DNA of 8,372 nucleotides, from contig CALHVB010000055.1 in NCBI GenBank assembly GCA_938039345.1, positions 1 through 8,372 on the forward strand, given 5' to 3'. The translations under genes were made by a program, and so were the position numbers. The stretch is from an uncultured Sediminicola sp. (GTDB taxonomy: Bacteria; Bacteroidota; Bacteroidia; Flavobacteriales; Flavobacteriaceae). Of this stretch, positions 7,601 to 8,372 are shown piece after piece; the stretch's first letter is position 1, and the number at the start of each line of letters is the position of its first letter. The notes beneath the pieces are model-generated. The model was not told where the DNA came from and did no database searches. It was given only the letters and a program-made list of their open reading frames with translations.

Positions 7601-7786
7601 ATAAAAGTGATTAATTCTAGTATGGAAAATTGTTTTGTAAACGGTTTGCCTAATGCTAGTATTGCTACAAAATTATTTCCAGATAGAAACCAAAGTCATG
7701 CAAAGCATCAATTACAAAATTATAAAGGCAATGGATTTACTGCTTTAAAGTTTGAGTTAAATAGTTATATAGGTAACCCTAAGTAA
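4700..7786 (+). CDS. Large multi-span GT-C/PTPS-related-like membrane protein with soluble C-terminal extension
   Basis: This is a 1028-residue protein. Residues 1-401 hold about a dozen hydrophobic segments (for example 6-26, 83-101, 112-127, 164-180, 183-200, 227-247, 274-296, 303-317, 342-357, 382-400). The first loop has YTYDALIHLFFADHY (29-43), then WYTGF and HAYPPL. An acidic loop-1 motif followed by a YPPL block is the pattern of GT-C lipid-linked-sugar transferases and the PTPS-related (PF10131-like) membrane family. A soluble stretch (405-545, with GFGDQMAWLSA and DGNYHSARR) follows, then helices near 553-576 and 604-625. Residues 630-740 look NTF2/SnoaL-like (NVIHAYYDALDFKEFKRAYSYL; KKEGKWYIT). 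Two beta-rich segments (about 777-855 and 880-970) look like FxLYD/Ig-type domains. A lipid-sugar transfer role is inference. A TAA directly before the ATG fixes the start. The following lipoprotein gene begins 1 nt after its stop. Confidence 0.8.
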   Translation: MSRTNTLLVLALVIGIAFHGAALFFTLEYTYDALIHLFFADHYANSWFEPWDYRWYTGFTVHAYPPLVHQSIALFSYIGGLKFGMFTVAFIAIVLFITGVYRYGLLVTANRRVAGYAALLAVFSSTFIETLHIFGQLPSVIGLSVLLHAMPEIYLWIKTGKYKYLLTSLSLLAVTVTSHHVTPIFGMVFFIFPLIGMVIMDTAGEKVESIKAVSFKLFFKAFKKLLPRIISFGFLSLVLIITCILPYWINSKKNPITQVPIPHGSRDNFLEVTSSGLVFFIIPWGILLFVLPYIFYRFYSKRYLFYGLSISMLTLLGTGGTTAIPLKILGETAFNILTLDRFTLWATIMALPLFGEFMYRLVEGDLRTILQNRFGSVYHRILGGFLVGGMLFMVVFTMSLGYFRPSQPQKINMLPIVNFLSQDNHDQWRYLPLGFGDQMAWLSAQTNAMTVDGNYHSARRLPELTTRAIERLENSKFRGVEGIGSLQQFLTVPEKYHLKYIFSNDKFYDPILYFCGWQRLQQLENGIMVWEKLNIPPLPAILPKEEVSVFFKIMWGILPLLTVVIAFVLNVQLLWYRLLKTKKRLVPAYMAYKISYTKFSSKLVFVGHVWAVILLLFLFFGMYQFYVKNSAQIAPRNVIHAYYDALDFKEFKRAYSYLNPSSNVSLPQYMLEVAVSDGILSSYAKLDAISVTFINKTSDRVKARVQTKWITPLEKINKTYYHEILKKEGKWYITPAALDKDIPPDQLFTTNTTSFYNHGRRRITTQQTHHEDVLQQPVLEILSAKLVKYKNRYAIVGELQNIDNVPADVVVKATLYNDANKELANFSAKYHIKHKLMPKETTTFKINFEGIAWSKTEDTIPPTFNPDEFTPVALEEQPTKFNIQCAANVANTDLYKQVSLQNIVFTEKGIQGTLFNSGIQEVTIPQLLVSYYNETKELLWVDHQFLAEGIRVQRKQYFNYVPMNVDHIKVINSSMENCFVNGLPNASIATKLFPDRNQSHAKHQLQNYKGNGFTALKFELNSYIGNPK

Positions 7787-7787
7787 T

Positions 7788-8372
7788 ATGAATAAAATAA
7801 GTTGTTTATGGCTAGTATTACTGTTTTTAAACAGCTGCGTTCCTGTAGCTGAAAATAAGACGGGAGCTATCTTTAATGCAACGCTAATAACTAAAAAGCA
7901 AGAATATATTGCCGGACAAAAAATAATATTGAAATACCGTATCTCAGGAGAAAATACACCAATGCTATTAGTAGAAAATGCATATGGTACTTCTTTAATA
8001 CAAGGGAGAAAGGAACATAATGAAGTTGTTTATATTTTTCCAACAAACTATAGTACTAGAGTAGGTAAATGCAGTTTTAAATTAATAGGGAATAAAGAAG
8101 AATTAGATGCAGGTGATATATATATACACCCAGCAGTTACTAAAACAAGAAATATAGAAACCTATATGGGGCCTCCAAGTATTATTGCAGGGGGTAAGGA
8201 TTATACAATGCTAGTAAATGTTCCTTTAGATACATATGATAACCCACTAGCAGATAGTACCACTGTTACTATAAACCAACAATTTAATAGTGCTATTACA
8301 ACAACAGAAGTTAAATTAAAGAATTTTATAGGGTGGAAAAATATATATGCCCCAGAAAAGTCGGGAAGAATT
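7788..8372 (+). CDS. Lipoprotein with Ig-like (Big_1/macroglobulin-like) domains, 3'-truncated
   Basis: The reading frame stays open to the window edge (195 codons visible, no stop). The N-terminus is a lipoprotein signal: a Lys3 start, hydrophobic core LWLVLLFL and lipobox LNSC with Cys17, so it should be lipidated and exported to the envelope. Residues about 27-100 form a beta-rich Ig-like segment (FNATLITKKQEYIAGQKIIL...). Residues about 125-195 form a second, with GPPSIIAGGKDYTMLVNVP followed by TYDNPLADSTTVTI. That second pattern resembles the 'aG..y.l.v...D.ygNP..dgt.V' signature of Big_1/invasin-like and macroglobulin-like repeats. The lipobox supports the chosen ATG. It begins 1 nt after the GT-C-like gene, so the two are almost surely co-transcribed and probably work together at the periplasmic or outer face. 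The exact role and total length cannot be seen. Confidence 0.85.
   Translation, partial: MNKISCLWLVLLFLNSCVPVAENKTGAIFNATLITKKQEYIAGQKIILKYRISGENTPMLLVENAYGTSLIQGRKEHNEVVYIFPTNYSTRVGKCSFKLIGNKEELDAGDIYIHPAVTKTRNIETYMGPPSIIAGGKDYTMLVNVPLDTYDNPLADSTTVTINQQFNSAITTTEVKLKNFIGWKNIYAPEKSGRI

Overview
The window is AT-rich and gene-dense. It looks like the chromosome of a member of the Bacteroidota, most likely Flavobacteriia. The signs are AT-rich codon use, start codons without clear Shine-Dalgarno sequences, a Bacteroidota-style lipoprotein and the gene families present. I cannot name a genus from sequence alone. The theme is carbohydrate and envelope biology, with two zinc-ribbon membrane proteins between two sugar-related blocks.

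Layout. (1) Positions 1-2100, plus strand: the 3' part of an MJ1255/MurG-like glycosyltransferase (start lies outside the window), then a complete GH1 beta-glucosidase-type enzyme 6 bp downstream in the same frame. (2) Positions 2140-3150, minus strand, convergent with GH1: a two-gene unit of zinc-ribbon membrane proteins. The upstream one has three N-terminal ribbons and a DUF805 membrane domain; the downstream one has one ribbon and three membrane helices. (3) Positions 3353-4486, minus strand: a two-component receiver domain fused to a GT2 glycosyltransferase of the dolichyl/polyprenyl-phosphate glucosyltransferase type, followed by a hairpin terminator. (4) Positions 4700-8372, plus strand, divergent from (3): a 1028-residue multi-membrane-span protein resembling GT-C / PTPS-related enzymes, with an unusual soluble C-terminal extension. 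One base after it begins a lipoprotein with Ig-like repeats, cut by the window edge. The 213-bp divergent spacer holds a perfect 12-bp inverted repeat close to the start of (4).

Working model (inference): the receiver-GT2 protein makes a lipid-linked sugar on the cytoplasmic face under phosphorelay control. The GT-C-like protein encoded divergently would use that lipid-linked sugar on the periplasmic side. The lipoprotein would be its exported partner or acceptor. The receiver-glycosyltransferase fusion and its neighbourhood are the most unusual part of the window. No RNA genes, CRISPR arrays, insertion sequences or phage genes were seen. No gene-free stretch exceeds 300 bases.
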